This document shows, one piece after another, positions 31,281-41,189 of a stretch of DNA of 64,000 nucleotides. How positions within the stretch are numbered: the stretch's first letter is position 1; each line of letters starts with the position of its first letter. Where the stretch lies: NCBI RefSeq assembly GCF_900102685.1, contig NZ_FMZA01000002.1:168628-232627 (forward strand). Reading direction: 5' to 3'. Source of the stretch: Melghirimyces thermohalophilus (GTDB taxonomy: Bacteria; Bacillota; Bacilli; Thermoactinomycetales; DSM-45169). The notes below the pieces were generated by a model. It saw only the letters and a list, made by a program, of their open reading frames with translations, searched no databases and was not told the DNA's origin. The position numbers and the translations under genes were made by a program.

Positions 31281-31480
31281 AGCATGATTCGTGTAAAACC
31301 TCGTGCTCAGCGCATGGTGCAAAGCGAGGGGGTTATCCCACCCTCCACCTGTTGGTCCGCTCCGTAGATGGCGGAAGCTTGGGGGAGCTCAAACACAGGA
31401 TCGTATTTACCTCCTCTTCCACCGTCGATCCGATGACCAAAACATACTGGTTCGTGAATGAAAAATACAAGGGCCCCTTC
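31281..31480. other. Unassigned sequence
   Basis: The frame stays open to 31501 but I recognise no protein, and it runs into the convergent molybdopterin gene. No terminator is obvious. Confidence 0.3.
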
Positions 31481-33565
31481 TCAGGTGACAGCATTCTTTG
31501 AGTACTCCCTTCTTTTCAGATTGACGGCGGTGGAGAAGAAAACGGCGCCTCCGCCCAGATCGGCCTCCCGGTCCGGGGTGAGCTGGTTAATCCCCCGGCG
31601 GCCTTTGTAAGCATCGTTCCACCAAACCCCGGGAGCGACCACCACTCCCCGGGGAACATCGGTGGTCAAGCGGGCGGAAAGCAGCGAACGCCCCCGATGA
31701 TTAAACACTTCCACCGTATCGCCGTTTTCGATCCCGCGGTCGGCGGCATCATCGGGGTGGATTTCCAGTTCAGGTTTCCGTTCGATCCGCTTCAGTTTAG
31801 GGATATTGGCCATGCTGGTATTGAGAAACTGGTGGTTGGGCGGGGAGAGGAGGATATAGGGATGATCGGGATCGATCGGACCCGCCGCGCTTCCTCCTTC
31901 CCGTGGCCGGCGATAGCCGGGAAGCGGATCCAACCCCAGAGAAGCTGAAGCCTCGCTGTAGAGAGCGATTTTCCCTTCGGGGCGGGAGAGACGGTCGGGA
32001 AATAAAGGATCCTTTGCAGGATTCACTTTGAGGATCCCCTTCTCCGCCAGCTCTTCAAAGGAGAGATCCTCCATCCACGGGTTCGCAGGGTTGTCCAGCA
32101 CTTGCCGAATAATATCCTCCGGTTGATCCCGGAAACAGGGTTCGTCAAAACCCATCCGCTCCGCCAAGGTTTGAAAGAGTCGAAAATTGGACCAGGCTTC
32201 CCCTTGGGGCGAAAGGACGGGTCGGGCCATTTGGAAGTACAGGTGCCAATAGGATTTATACACATCGGTATTCTCCAAGGAGCTGGTGGCAGGCAGCACG
32301 AGATCGGCATAACGGGCGGTATCGGTGATAAACAGATCGTGGACGACGGTGAATAGGTCCTCCCGTTTAAGCCCCTGGATCACTTTTTCTTGGGAAGGGG
32401 CGACGGCTGCAGGGTTGGTGTTGTAAACGAACAGACAGCGAATAGGAGGGTTCGCCTGCAGCAGGATGTCTCCCAGTTGAATCATGTTGAAGCTGCGGAC
32501 GCCGGGGTTGGGAAGCAGATCGGGCCGTTCCAGTTTTAAGGTGTCCACAGTGGAAAAGCCGTTTTCCTTTAAGGCCCCGCCGCCTCGGTAACGCCACTGG
32601 CCGGTCAGGGCGGGCAGACAGGCGATCGTCCGCACGGTCATTCCGCCATGATCGTGATGCTGCAGCCCGTTGCCGATACGGATGAAGGAGGGGGATACTG
32701 CAGCATAGTCCCGGGCTAAGCGTCGGATTGTCTCTGCCGGCACACCGGTCTCTTCAGCCGCCCGCTCGGGGGAATAGAGCTCGATCCGTCTCCGAAAGGG
32801 CTCCCATCCAGTGGTGTACTGTCGAATAAACTCCCAGTCGATGCGGTTTTCCTTTACCATCACATGCATCATGGCCAGGGCCAGGGAGGCATCAGTGCCC
32901 GGATAAATCTGAATGAACTCGTCCGACCAGCGGGCGGTTCGGGTGCGACGAACATCGATGGTGACAATTCGTGCGCCCTGCTTTCTCGCCTGCTGCAAAA
33001 ACATCATCTGATGCATGTTGGTACTGATAAAATCGCCGCCCCACAAGAGGACGTAGCGACTGTGCACCGTCTCTTCAGGATCGATCGCTCCCTTGATTCC
33101 CATGGTGTGAGCAAATCCGATATTCCCGGCGGTATTGCAGATGGTTCGTTTCAGGCGGCTCGCTCCCAGTCGGTGAAAAAAGCGTCGATCCATGCTGCCG
33201 TTATTGACCAAGCCCATATTGCCATAGTAGCTGTAAGGGAGGATGGCCTCTGCTCCATAGTCGTGGATCGTAGACCGGAACCGGTCGACGATCTCAGTAA
33301 GAGCCTCTTCCCAGCTCATCCGTTTAAAGCGGCCGGCTCCCTTCGGTCCGGTCCGGCGCATGGGGTACAGCAAACGATCCGGATGGTGGACGCGGTCAGG
33401 AAACTGGCGCACCTTGTGACAGATGGCCCCCTGAGTGACCGGATGCTCCGGATCCCCGGTCACCTGCGTCACTTTCCCCTCTTCGACGGTCACCTTCAGC
33501 CCGCAGGTATCCGGACAGTCCAAGGGACAAACGGAGCGGGCTTGTTTCGAATCAGGTGTTGCCAT
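31481..33565 (-). CDS. Molybdopterin-dependent oxidoreductase (DMSO reductase family)
   Basis: This cytoplasmic enzyme of 694 residues binds bis-molybdopterin guanine dinucleotide and one 4Fe-4S cluster. The cluster ligands are in SVCPLDCPDTCGLKV and GAICHKV. Cofactor-binding blocks include SYYGNMGLVNNGSM, ICNTAGNIGF, RYVLLWGGDFISTN, IDVRRTRTA, VYNTNPAAVAPSQ and the C-terminal LLSPPNHQFLNTS. It has no Tat signal and no partner subunits nearby, so it resembles single-subunit cytosolic enzymes such as YoaE-type proteins. The substrate cannot be told from sequence. ATG 33565 has AGGAGGG. Confidence 0.9.
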   Translation of the reverse strand: MATPDSKQARSVCPLDCPDTCGLKVTVEEGKVTQVTGDPEHPVTQGAICHKVRQFPDRVHHPDRLLYPMRRTGPKGAGRFKRMSWEEALTEIVDRFRSTIHDYGAEAILPYSYYGNMGLVNNGSMDRRFFHRLGASRLKRTICNTAGNIGFAHTMGIKGAIDPEETVHSRYVLLWGGDFISTNMHQMMFLQQARKQGARIVTIDVRRTRTARWSDEFIQIYPGTDASLALAMMHVMVKENRIDWEFIRQYTTGWEPFRRRIELYSPERAAEETGVPAETIRRLARDYAAVSPSFIRIGNGLQHHDHGGMTVRTIACLPALTGQWRYRGGGALKENGFSTVDTLKLERPDLLPNPGVRSFNMIQLGDILLQANPPIRCLFVYNTNPAAVAPSQEKVIQGLKREDLFTVVHDLFITDTARYADLVLPATSSLENTDVYKSYWHLYFQMARPVLSPQGEAWSNFRLFQTLAERMGFDEPCFRDQPEDIIRQVLDNPANPWMEDLSFEELAEKGILKVNPAKDPLFPDRLSRPEGKIALYSEASASLGLDPLPGYRRPREGGSAAGPIDPDHPYILLSPPNHQFLNTSMANIPKLKRIERKPELEIHPDDAADRGIENGDTVEVFNHRGRSLLSARLTTDVPRGVVVAPGVWWNDAYKGRRGINQLTPDREADLGGGAVFFSTAVNLKRREYSKNAVT

Positions 33566-33626
33566 GTGGCCATTTCCCTCCTGAATGTTTCTTTCATTGT
33601 AAAGGGGGGCGAAGATTGCTGCAACG

Positions 33627-33655
33627 AAAAAAACTCCCCCGTTAAGGGGAGTCTT
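33627..33655 (-). terminator. Terminator of the acidic LPXTG gene
   Basis: AGACTCCCCTTAACGGGGGAGT with a T-run on the minus strand, just after the stop at 33668. Confidence 0.85.
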
Positions 33656-33667
33656 GGCACATCAGTC

Positions 33668-34453
33668 TTATGATTGGGAACGGAGGCGACGGAAGAAGAG
33701 GAGGGCAGCACCGGAAACAGCCGTGAGCAGTCCAACCGCCATTTGCATCGGATGGGAGCTGGAGGTATCCGGCAGCTTGCCGCCCTTGTCTCCGTTTTGC
33801 TCCTGTTGCTGTTGTTGATCCTTGGCATTATGAAGATAACTGATCGATTCGGGTTTTTCTTCAGCCGGCGGATCGGTCGGTTCCGGCACGGTGACTAGCT
33901 CGTCCTCTTCTGTGTTGTTGGAATCATCATTTTCGCTGCCGTCTTCCTCTGACCCATCATTGTTTCCTTCTTCAGGACGGTTTTGCTCGTCTTCTTCAGA
34001 TCCGTCTTGGTCGCCATCTTCATCCCCGTTATCCTCATCTTCATCTCCGTCACCGGGGAGGCCGGGAAGAGGCAGGTCGGGGTTTTCAGGATCCTCGGGA
34101 AGCGGCTCCGGTTCGGTGGGTTCTTCACCTTCGTTAGGATCTTCGCCTTCCTCCGGTTCTTCACCCTGGCCTTCTTCGCCTTCATTCGGCTCTTCCTCAT
34201 CCTCATCGGGGTCGGGGAACAGAATGTCAAAAAGACCGCGGTCCTTCTCCTCATCTTGTTCAGGCGTCTCTCCCTGCTCAGGTGACTGGATGGAGGCCGA
34301 TGTTTCCTCCTCCGAATCCTTGCCCACTTCAACGGACAGCCCGGTGTCAGCGGGGGATTCATCCGGGTTGGCGTACACGGGGTTGGCCACCATGAGCCCA
34401 ACCATGGACAAAGAGGTCACTGTGGCAATTTTGACGCGTTTCTTAACCAACAA
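33668..34453 (-). CDS. Highly acidic LPXTG-type surface protein
   Basis: This exported protein of 261 residues has a signal peptide (KIATVTSLSMVGLMVANPVYA). A long middle part (about 40-210) is made almost wholly of Asp, Glu, Pro, Gly and Asn (for example EEPNEGEEGQGEEPEEGEDP). The sorting signal LPDTSSSH, a hydrophobic stretch (MAVGLLTAVSGAALLFF) and RRLRSQS end it. Sortase should link it to peptidoglycan at LPDT. The acidic stalk may bind calcium or act as a spacer. TTG 34453 follows GGAGG. The minus-strand neighbour is unrelated. Confidence 0.85.
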   Translation of the reverse strand: MLVKKRVKIATVTSLSMVGLMVANPVYANPDESPADTGLSVEVGKDSEEETSASIQSPEQGETPEQDEEKDRGLFDILFPDPDEDEEEPNEGEEGQGEEPEEGEDPNEGEEPTEPEPLPEDPENPDLPLPGLPGDGDEDEDNGDEDGDQDGSEEDEQNRPEEGNNDGSEEDGSENDDSNNTEEDELVTVPEPTDPPAEEKPESISYLHNAKDQQQQQEQNGDKGGKLPDTSSSHPMQMAVGLLTAVSGAALLFFRRLRSQS

Positions 34454-34756
34454 ATGATTCCTCCCTTACAACATATTCCTGTCCATTATCTCGCGAAGGA
34501 GATCGGAGTGGAATCCTCCATAAGTTTTAATTTGGATATAAAAAGCAATTTTTTATCAGATGGAGGAGGACGGCGTGGGATGATGTATGATTTTTAAGAT
34601 CCTGGAGTGGAAAAGCCGTCTTGCGACTACCTGATTCCACGGCTCCATGGTAATATGAAAAGACCGGAACTGTTCAATTTTTTTACCGATTCACTACGGA
34701 ACATGGATATGACATCAGACAGCAGGATGAAAGCATGGTAAGGAGCAGGATAACGG
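34454..34756. other. Intergenic region between divergent genes
   Basis: About 300 bases between divergently read genes; it must hold both promoters. No RNA or repeat is recognised. Confidence 0.35.
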
Positions 34757-36769
34757 ATGAAAAAGAAGAGAAAGGACGAGTGGATCCGAGGCACCTTTCA
34801 GGTGTTGGACGTGTATCCCTTTGTTGCAGGAACGCTCTACTATGCGCGAGTGCATCCCGCCGGCGGGACGCGCTTCCTTTTGGGGATCGACCTCTCGCTA
34901 ATGAGTCGACGGATTCGCTTGGACTCCCTTCTCCACCGGGATTCCGACGCTCTGGTTCCCGTGGAAGGTTTATTTGTGGAAGACGGTGTGCTCTATCAGA
35001 TTCTCGGGGAACTGAAGGGTTCGGTGCTAGCACATGATCTGCAGCGATCGGCTCCGTTGTCCCTCTCTGAATCTGTCCATCTATTAAAAAATGTCACGGA
35101 ACAGTGGATCCGAATGGATGAGGCAGGTTGGTTCACGCCGATTCATCCCCAAAATATGCTGATCGACGAGGGCCGCCTGCGCTTCCTGTACGCGGCGAAG
35201 GAAGGGATGCCGGCGGGGGAGGGATCCCGTGACGAAAAAAGGGCTGTTTATGAGTTAGGGAGCCTGGCCTTCGTCATGTTGACCGGCTCGGGCCCCGATG
35301 CTGACGGACGCCGACTCAGCCAGTTGCGCGAAAATGCTCCACGGGAGTTGGAGGAATGGATTACAAGCAGCCTGCAGGATCATGCGTCGGAACGCCCGGG
35401 GATGAGAGCGTTATTGGAGGGGCTGCAGGGGATCCCGGTGCACAAATTGAGTGAGACGCCGCCGGAAGCGGAAAAAGGCGGTTTCGGAATCCCACATGAC
35501 CCCTTCGCTCCGGCTTTGATCCACCCCCAACCCCCGGATGTACCCCATGATCCCTTGGATCCGAAGGAGTGGGAAGGATGGTTTGCCGGGGAGGGGCTCC
35601 CCATCATCGACGGGCACTCTCCACGAGAGATGCCTCCTTCAGGGCGGAAAGTGTGGAGCAAACCGGACCGTTCCCAAGTGGAGTCGATCCCTTCTTCATC
35701 CGCCACACCTGTTGATCCATCCCCTGAAGAAGAAAGTCAAAAGCGTTTCCGATTCCGCCGAAAACCGGCGGTATGGGCGGCGGTTTTGCTGGTTTTGCTG
35801 GGCCTGGGAACAGGGGGCTACTTTTTGGCCGACGGTCTGTTTGCGGCTGATGCGGAAGAAGCGGCTCGTTACTACGGAGAATCGATCCGATTGGAACAGG
35901 ATGATCAGGTGGGAGAGGCGATTGCCAAAGCCAAGTTGGCAGTAGAGGCCGATCCCTCGGAGAAGGATTACCTGTTGCACCTAGCCAGCCTGTACGGCGA
36001 ACAAAAGGAATATGAGAAAGCGGCGGCGGTTCTCGCCCGGGGTATACAAGAGGTTCCCGAAGCGGACGTTTACGATGCCTGGGCGATCTACGCACTGTAC
36101 GCCGGTGATCTCGACCAGGCCGATACCGCGATCCGAAAGGCGATTTCCCTGGATGGGGACAACCCTGAATTTTATGAACATCAAGGGAGTATCCACAGTG
36201 CAAGGAAAAAGTATGACCAAGCGGTTCAGGCGATGACAAAGGCCGTTCGTTTAAAGCCAAAAGAAGCTTCCTATCATCATCAACTGGCGGCCTATTCTTT
36301 GAAGGCGGAGGATTTACAGAAAGCGTTGCAGCATGCCAAAGAGGCGGTTCGTCTGTCTCCCGAGGAGCCTGAGTATCATATCCGGGTGGGTCAGGTGCAC
36401 CTGGCCGAGCGAGAACAGGTATCTGCCAATAAGAAGCTGTCATCGGGAAAGAAAAAGAAACAGACGGCCGCCGCTGTTCAAGCGGCTGTCGACAGCTTCA
36501 ATCGAGCGGTGAAGGTGGATTCAGGAAATGCGACCTCTCACTATTATCTGTCTATCGCCTGGTATTACGGCGGAGAACTGAAAAAAGCGCAACAAAGCAT
36601 CCAACAGGCGCTGGAACTCCGTCCGGAAACCGCCGCCTATCATTATCAGTACGGTGTCGTTTTGCAGCGGGCTGACGATCGCAAAAAAGCCGCCGTTCAT
36701 TACCGGAAAGCACTGGAGCTGGAGCCCGGCAATATGACCTACAAGAAAGCGGTTGACCAGATTCAATAA
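34757..36769 (+). CDS. Pseudokinase-like, membrane-anchored TPR protein
   Basis: This 670-residue protein has three parts. Residues 1-215 resemble a degenerate Hanks-type kinase: the catalytic-loop position reads FTPIHPQNMLIDEGRLRFLY, keeping the HP..N pattern but lacking the catalytic Asp and the DFG. A Pro-rich linker leads to a membrane helix (PAVWAAVLLVLLGLGTGGYFL, about 337-357). The outside part holds about eight TPR repeats, for example PEFYEHQGSIHSARKKYDQAVQAM. It is likely a scaffold or signalling protein. ATG 34757 has AAGGAG. A second gene of similar front-end type is at 63153. Confidence 0.75.
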   Translation: MKKKRKDEWIRGTFQVLDVYPFVAGTLYYARVHPAGGTRFLLGIDLSLMSRRIRLDSLLHRDSDALVPVEGLFVEDGVLYQILGELKGSVLAHDLQRSAPLSLSESVHLLKNVTEQWIRMDEAGWFTPIHPQNMLIDEGRLRFLYAAKEGMPAGEGSRDEKRAVYELGSLAFVMLTGSGPDADGRRLSQLRENAPRELEEWITSSLQDHASERPGMRALLEGLQGIPVHKLSETPPEAEKGGFGIPHDPFAPALIHPQPPDVPHDPLDPKEWEGWFAGEGLPIIDGHSPREMPPSGRKVWSKPDRSQVESIPSSSATPVDPSPEEESQKRFRFRRKPAVWAAVLLVLLGLGTGGYFLADGLFAADAEEAARYYGESIRLEQDDQVGEAIAKAKLAVEADPSEKDYLLHLASLYGEQKEYEKAAAVLARGIQEVPEADVYDAWAIYALYAGDLDQADTAIRKAISLDGDNPEFYEHQGSIHSARKKYDQAVQAMTKAVRLKPKEASYHHQLAAYSLKAEDLQKALQHAKEAVRLSPEEPEYHIRVGQVHLAEREQVSANKKLSSGKKKKQTAAAVQAAVDSFNRAVKVDSGNATSHYYLSIAWYYGGELKKAQQSIQQALELRPETAAYHYQYGVVLQRADDRKKAAVHYRKALELEPGNMTYKKAVDQIQ

Positions 36770-36780
36770 TCCTGGACCAA

Positions 36781-36812
36781 AAAGCACCCGTTTCCCCAGA
36801 CGGGTGCTTTTT
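36781..36812. terminator. Bidirectional terminator
   Basis: AAAGCACCCG pairs with CGGGTGCTTT with T/A runs, between convergent genes. Confidence 0.85.
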
Positions 36813-36813
36813 A

Positions 36814-37128
36814 TCAATAGTGGAATCGATGTTCGTCATGGGATTCGCCATCGGCGGCGGGATGCTTTTCCTCCATATCCCTGTCAACGGCGGCCATGGG
36901 CAGGCCGCCGCGCCGCTCGATCTCCTCGATCAGTTGGTGGTGGAGACTTACCCCCTGTGCATTTAACCAAGGGGTGAGCTGGGATAAGGAGAAATGATGT
37001 TGGGAAAGCTCATGCGGCTCCCATTCCGACAGCGGTACCCCAGTCAGTTCATCCAGTCTTCTGCCCTTGTACATCCGGATCACCTCATCAACAGGTTGTG
37101 TGATCGCACCGATTTCATACACCGCCAT
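36814..37128 (-). CDS. Small protein of unknown function
   Basis: The likely product starts at ATG 37128 (MAVYEIGAITQPVDEVIRMYKGRRLDEL) and has 104 residues. It is helical and hydrophilic, with a His/Asp/Glu-rich tail (HPAADGESHDEHRFHY) that could bind metal. A longer version from 37296 would overlap the divergent membrane-protein gene and has a less protein-like front. No strong ribosome site is seen before either start. Family not recognised. Confidence 0.5.
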   Translation of the reverse strand: MAVYEIGAITQPVDEVIRMYKGRRLDELTGVPLSEWEPHELSQHHFSLSQLTPWLNAQGVSLHHQLIEEIERRGGLPMAAVDRDMEEKHPAADGESHDEHRFHY

Positions 37129-37240
37129 CCCTTGCAACGGAAATCGTATGAAGCCCGTTTTTTTGGAGAAAATGGTAGCGATTTGTGCGCGTACATATAT
37201 TGAGAAATCAGGAAGGCAAAACGACCGGGGGTGGGAACTG

Positions 37241-37936
37241 ATGGAAGAAAACCGATCCTGGGCCATCTGGCTGATTAGGGGGACGGCGGCCATCAATCTG
37301 ACGGCAGTGGTGTTGACGTTGCTGTTTTTGACCAGAGGGAGTGCCGATTCCCTGGGAGAGCGAATGTACTATATCAGCAGCAACGAGACCGCTGTCATTT
37401 GGTCCTGGGGCAGCAATCTGCTGGCTGTTTTGGCTATGACAGGGGTGCTGGTCGCTTTGTTTCAAGTGTTGGACCCGGAATATCGTTTGGTGCTGCAGAT
37501 GGCTTTATGCATCTGGGTGATCGGTGCCGTCTCCTGGATACTTCATGATCTGATTCAAATGATCTACATGCCGGCTCTCTCCCAGCTGTTCTTGGAAGTG
37601 CCCACACAACAATTGGCGGGGCACATCATGGAATGGGAGAACCTTTTGGGCCGGTTGTTGGGCCTATTCGCCTGTTCATGCCTCGCTGTCAGCGGCTACA
37701 TCTTTACGGCAGTCATGTACCGTACGGACAACATTTCCAATGGGTTTATCCGCTACTCCTTGATCGTCTGGAGTGTTGTCCTCTTGTCGGCGTTCTCATT
37801 CCGCTGGTCTCCAGTTTTGTTGCCCTGGATGACTGCCTGTTCCCTGCTGTTGCTGGTTCCCTGGTCCTGGTGGCTGACCGATGAACTTGTTCGCTTACCC
37901 GCAGCCCGTAAAAGGGTGGCTGCCGCCAGAGGGTGA
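37241..37936 (+). CDS. Multi-pass membrane protein of unknown function
   Basis: The 231-residue product has about six predicted membrane helices, for example AIWLIRGTAAINLTAVVLTLLFL, LLAVLAMTGVLVALFQVL and LLPWMTACSLLLLVPWSWWL. ATG 37241 follows GGGGGTGGG. No transport or enzyme motif is visible. The layout resembles DUF4386-type membrane proteins, but I cannot assign it firmly. A GNAT gene follows after about 160 bases. Confidence 0.6.
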   Translation: MEENRSWAIWLIRGTAAINLTAVVLTLLFLTRGSADSLGERMYYISSNETAVIWSWGSNLLAVLAMTGVLVALFQVLDPEYRLVLQMALCIWVIGAVSWILHDLIQMIYMPALSQLFLEVPTQQLAGHIMEWENLLGRLLGLFACSCLAVSGYIFTAVMYRTDNISNGFIRYSLIVWSVVLLSAFSFRWSPVLLPWMTACSLLLLVPWSWWLTDELVRLPAARKRVAAARG

Positions 37937-38100
37937 TCATTTTGGCCGAGGATGAAATAAAGCGGATAAATGAAAAAAACAGGCGAACGATGAGTATAAG
38001 GGGAGGAGTAAGCGTTTTCTTAACATGAAGATCACAATTGCACTAGCGAAGCCTGTTTTAGTACACTTATAAAACCATCGTTGTAGGAGGAATCGCCTTA

Positions 38101-38537
38101 TGAACCTGCGATCGTTCCAGCTCTCCGACATTCACGCGGTCACATCCATCTGGCAGATGACAGCCTCCCAATCCAGGGAACAGGAGACGCTTAAGGTGTT
38201 GTCGAAACAGTTGGCCTGTGATCGGGATCTGGTTTTGGTAGCGGAAATCGAAGGACGGGTAGTTGGCGCTATTGTTGGAACGATGGAGAAAGAGACAGGT
38301 TTTTTCTACTGTCTGGCGGTCCATCCGGAATACCAAGGATGCGGGGTCGGACGCAGCCTGGCTGAACAGTTGGAAAAACGTTTTCAGGACAAGGGCGTTC
38401 ACCGCATTCAAGTGGTTGTCGATGATGGGACCAAAAAGTTGTATCCTTTTTATCAACATTTGGGTTACCAAGGGACCCGTGCGTCGGTATTGGAGAAAAA
38501 TTGGCTTTACAATCTGCAAAGCGCCTGGAGTTATTAA
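38101..38537 (+). CDS. GNAT-family N-acetyltransferase
   Basis: This 145-residue enzyme transfers an acetyl group from acetyl-CoA to an unknown amine. The start region (MNLRSFQLSDIHAVTSIW) is the first GNAT strand and helix. The acetyl-CoA loop is clear in FYCLAVHPEYQGCGVGRSLAEQLEKRF (motif A, Q-x-x-G-x-G), and the C-terminal motif B is FYQHLGYQGTRAS. The ATG follows GTAGGAGG. It appears to be a single-gene unit. Confidence 0.88.
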
Positions 38538-38713
38538 TGTGATATTTTCGGGCCGGTGGCTTCACAGATAAAGCTTCGGCTCCATACCCTTTTTCTTTTA
38601 TAATCGGAATGCAATTTTAGTTACAATAAATGGGTAAATAATTCAAAAAATATGGAATAAAAGGAAGGATATCACCTCTTTTTGTCTAAGGTTTTTAGCG
38701 GAGGTGATAAAAA

Positions 38714-40015
38714 ATGGCCAACAGGCGGGAAGCTTGGTTTGAACAAGCGAACGGTTTTCTCGATCCCGGGCTGATCCGGGAGTTGAAACGGCTCAGGGAA
38801 GCGGGGATCGATGAAGAACAGGAAGCCGTTCCAGTGATCGTCTCCTTTGATCACCAGGTGGAGTCTTCTATACGGCAGGAAGCGCTTGATCTCTGCTCGA
38901 CAGGTTCCTGTAACGAGGTACACGGAGAATTGCGGACGCCAAAGGGTTTTTACGGCAAAATCAGTCCCGGAACCATTCGGCGGTTGACGGAGCAGGATGG
39001 AGTCCGCAAGGTATTTCATGACCGGGAAGTGCGATCCTTTCTGGATGTGGCGCGAAAATCGAGCGGTGTGACCGAGGTGCAAGCCCAGGAGGGGTTGACT
39101 GGAAAAGGTGTAACGATTGCCGTGATCGATACGGGGATTCACCCCCATGATGACTTGATGAAGCCGGACTCCCGGATCGTTGCCTTTGCCGATCTGGTGG
39201 GGGGAGAAGAAGAACCCTACGATGATCAGGGACATGGAACCCACTGTGCAGGAGATGCTGCAGGCAACGGGCACCTGTCCGAAGGATTATACGCTGGGCC
39301 GGCGCCGGAAGCGAAGCTGGTCGGTGTTAAAGTCCTCGATAAAAACGGCAGCGGGCAATTGTCCCAGGTGATTAAAGGGGTCGAGTGGTGTGTGGAAAAC
39401 CGGGAGAAATACGATATACGAATTCTTTCCCTATCCTTAGGTGCGCCCGCCTTTGAATCCTACCGGGATGATCCCTTGGCGCAAGCGGTGGAAGCGGCTT
39501 GGCACAGCGGGCTCGTGGTCTGTGCGGCGGCAGGCAATGAAGGCCCCTATCCGGGAACAATCAGTACTCCCGGACATGACCCTGTCATCCTGACCGTCGG
39601 CTCTGCGGATGATCGCAACACAGTCGATCGGAAGGACGATGTGAAAGCCTCCTATTCCAGCCGCGGGCCCACCTTGGACCTGTTGGTAAAACCGGATATT
39701 TACGCTCCCGGTACCAATATCATCTCCCTATCGGTTCCGGGCTCACCGCTGGAGGAGCAAATGCCGGAAAACCGTGTCAACGAATATTATATCAACCTGT
39801 CCGGCACTTCCATGGCCACCCCCTTTTGCGCTGGTGTCGCGGCACTCCTGCTGGAGGCCAACCCGACCTTGAGCCCCAACGATGTAAAAAGCATTCTAAA
39901 GTTTACGGCTCAACCGATGGAAGGGGACCGGGCGGGTTATCTGGATGTGGGCCGCGCGGTGGAAATGGCGGAAAAATACCGCTCCTTCCAGAAAGAGGCC
40001 CAGCTCAAAGGATAA
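38714..40015 (+). CDS. aprX: AprX-like intracellular subtilisin protease
   Basis: A serine protease of the S8 family, 433 residues, without signal peptide, as in AprX. The catalytic triad is Asp139 in VIDTGIHPHDD, His174 in GHGTHCAGD and Ser366 in LSGTSMATPFCAG; the oxyanion Asn is in AAAGNEGPYP. An inhibitor-like N-terminal part (residues 35-115) resembles a retained propeptide. Length and layout match the roughly 440-residue AprX of Bacillus. The ATG follows GCGGAGGTGAT. It is read alone and ends before a terminator. Confidence 0.88.
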   Translation: MANRREAWFEQANGFLDPGLIRELKRLREAGIDEEQEAVPVIVSFDHQVESSIRQEALDLCSTGSCNEVHGELRTPKGFYGKISPGTIRRLTEQDGVRKVFHDREVRSFLDVARKSSGVTEVQAQEGLTGKGVTIAVIDTGIHPHDDLMKPDSRIVAFADLVGGEEEPYDDQGHGTHCAGDAAGNGHLSEGLYAGPAPEAKLVGVKVLDKNGSGQLSQVIKGVEWCVENREKYDIRILSLSLGAPAFESYRDDPLAQAVEAAWHSGLVVCAAAGNEGPYPGTISTPGHDPVILTVGSADDRNTVDRKDDVKASYSSRGPTLDLLVKPDIYAPGTNIISLSVPGSPLEEQMPENRVNEYYINLSGTSMATPFCAGVAALLLEANPTLSPNDVKSILKFTAQPMEGDRAGYLDVGRAVEMAEKYRSFQKEAQLKG

Positions 40016-40326
40016 GTTTCTAACTAAAATTTTCTACCCTCGACTGAGGAGGAGGGATGCAGGCTGTCGTAAAAATTACGACAGCCTGCTTGTTTGTATT
40101 CGGTCGATCGCCTCTGTCGGTCGTCAGGCCCTCAAAGGATCACAGCGTTGGATCACTATCCCAATGGGGGTTGCATTCCGATTCTCTTTTAATATATGTC
40201 GATCCAGGATCCATTTCGGATGTGGCGCTACCTCCTCTGCGAGAAGACAGGGGCTGAGCGACAACGAAAATAGGCCCCATCAGGGGCCGTATCTATGTGA
40301 AGGTACTATCACTTCGGTTCCCTCGA
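40016..40326. other. Intergenic region
   Basis: A terminator for the protease gene lies at 40059-40089 (GCAGGCTGTCGTAA / TTACGACAGCCTGC, then a T-rich run). The remaining 230 bases show no gene or repeat that I can identify. Confidence 0.5.
40059..40097 (+). terminator. Terminator after the aprX-like gene
   Basis: A 14-base perfect stem with three-base loop, followed by TTGTTTGTATT. Confidence 0.85.
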
Positions 40327-41166
40327 TCATCGAGGGGTGGGAGAGGGGAAGGCGTTCCCCAGTTCCTGGGAGCGGCGCCGGGCCTGGTGGACAGCGTCGA
40401 TCAACGCTTCTTGAAAGCGGTGCTTCTCCAGGGTGTTGAGCCCCGCCATTGTGGTACCGCCGGGGGAGGTGACTCGGCGGCGCAACTCCGACGGCTCTTC
40501 CCCTGTTTCCAACAGCATGCGGGCGGCGCCAGCCATCGTTTGCAGGGTGAGGTTCCGGGCGACGGCAGGGGACAAGCCTTCATTTACCCCCGCCTGTTCC
40601 ATCGCTTCCACCAAGTAATAGATATAGGCGGGGCCGCTTCCCGACAGTCCGGTGACCGCGTCCATCTCCTCCTCTTTCACTACCACGGTGGTGCCTATAG
40701 CGGAGAAGATGCGGATGGCCTCGTCTAGGTCGGCTTCAGCGGCGTTGCGCCCCGGACATAGGGCCGTAGCCGATGCTCCCACCATGCTGGAGGTGTTGGG
40801 CATCGCCCGTACCACTGGGGGATGGGCTGACAATCTCTCTTCGATAAAGGGGGTTGGAATACCGGCAGCAACGGAAATCACCCGTTGTCCCGACTGGATC
40901 TGGTCTCCCCATTGGGCTAAGGCATCGTCCATATCCTTGGGTTTCGTGGCCAGGATCACTGTATCTGCTTGACGGACAGCGGCCTCTTTGTTTTCGGGGG
41001 AGATGATGCCGTATCGGTTTTGCAGGGTTTCGATGCGATCTTTGTCCTGGCGGTTGATCATGGTGATCGCTTCCGCCTTCGTATCGGTGTGTTGCAAGAG
41101 GCCGGACAGAATCGCTTCTGCCATCGACCCCGCTCCGATAAAACAGATTTGTTTCGAATCGGTCAT
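40327..41166 (-). CDS. proC: Pyrroline-5-carboxylate reductase
   Basis: Last step of proline synthesis: reduction of 1-pyrroline-5-carboxylate with NADPH. The Rossmann nucleotide site is ICFIGAGSMAEAILSGLL at the N-terminus; VILATKPKDM, RAMPNTSSMVGASATAL and the signature GLSGSGPAYIYYLVEAM with SPGGTTMAGL near the end are all typical. 279 residues. ATG 41166 follows AAAGGAGG; the open frame upstream lies inside a T-box leader. Expression therefore should rise when prolyl-tRNA is uncharged. Confidence 0.96.
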   Translation of the reverse strand: MTDSKQICFIGAGSMAEAILSGLLQHTDTKAEAITMINRQDKDRIETLQNRYGIISPENKEAAVRQADTVILATKPKDMDDALAQWGDQIQSGQRVISVAAGIPTPFIEERLSAHPPVVRAMPNTSSMVGASATALCPGRNAAEADLDEAIRIFSAIGTTVVVKEEEMDAVTGLSGSGPAYIYYLVEAMEQAGVNEGLSPAVARNLTLQTMAGAARMLLETGEEPSELRRRVTSPGGTTMAGLNTLEKHRFQEALIDAVHQARRRSQELGNAFPSPTPR

Positions 41167-41189
41167 GGTCCCATCCTCCTTTATATCTA

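Noticed and set aside
33891..34457. A long Ser-rich plus-strand frame
   Set aside because: It is the complement of the Glu/Asp codons of the acidic LPXTG gene, which has a signal peptide and sorting signal.
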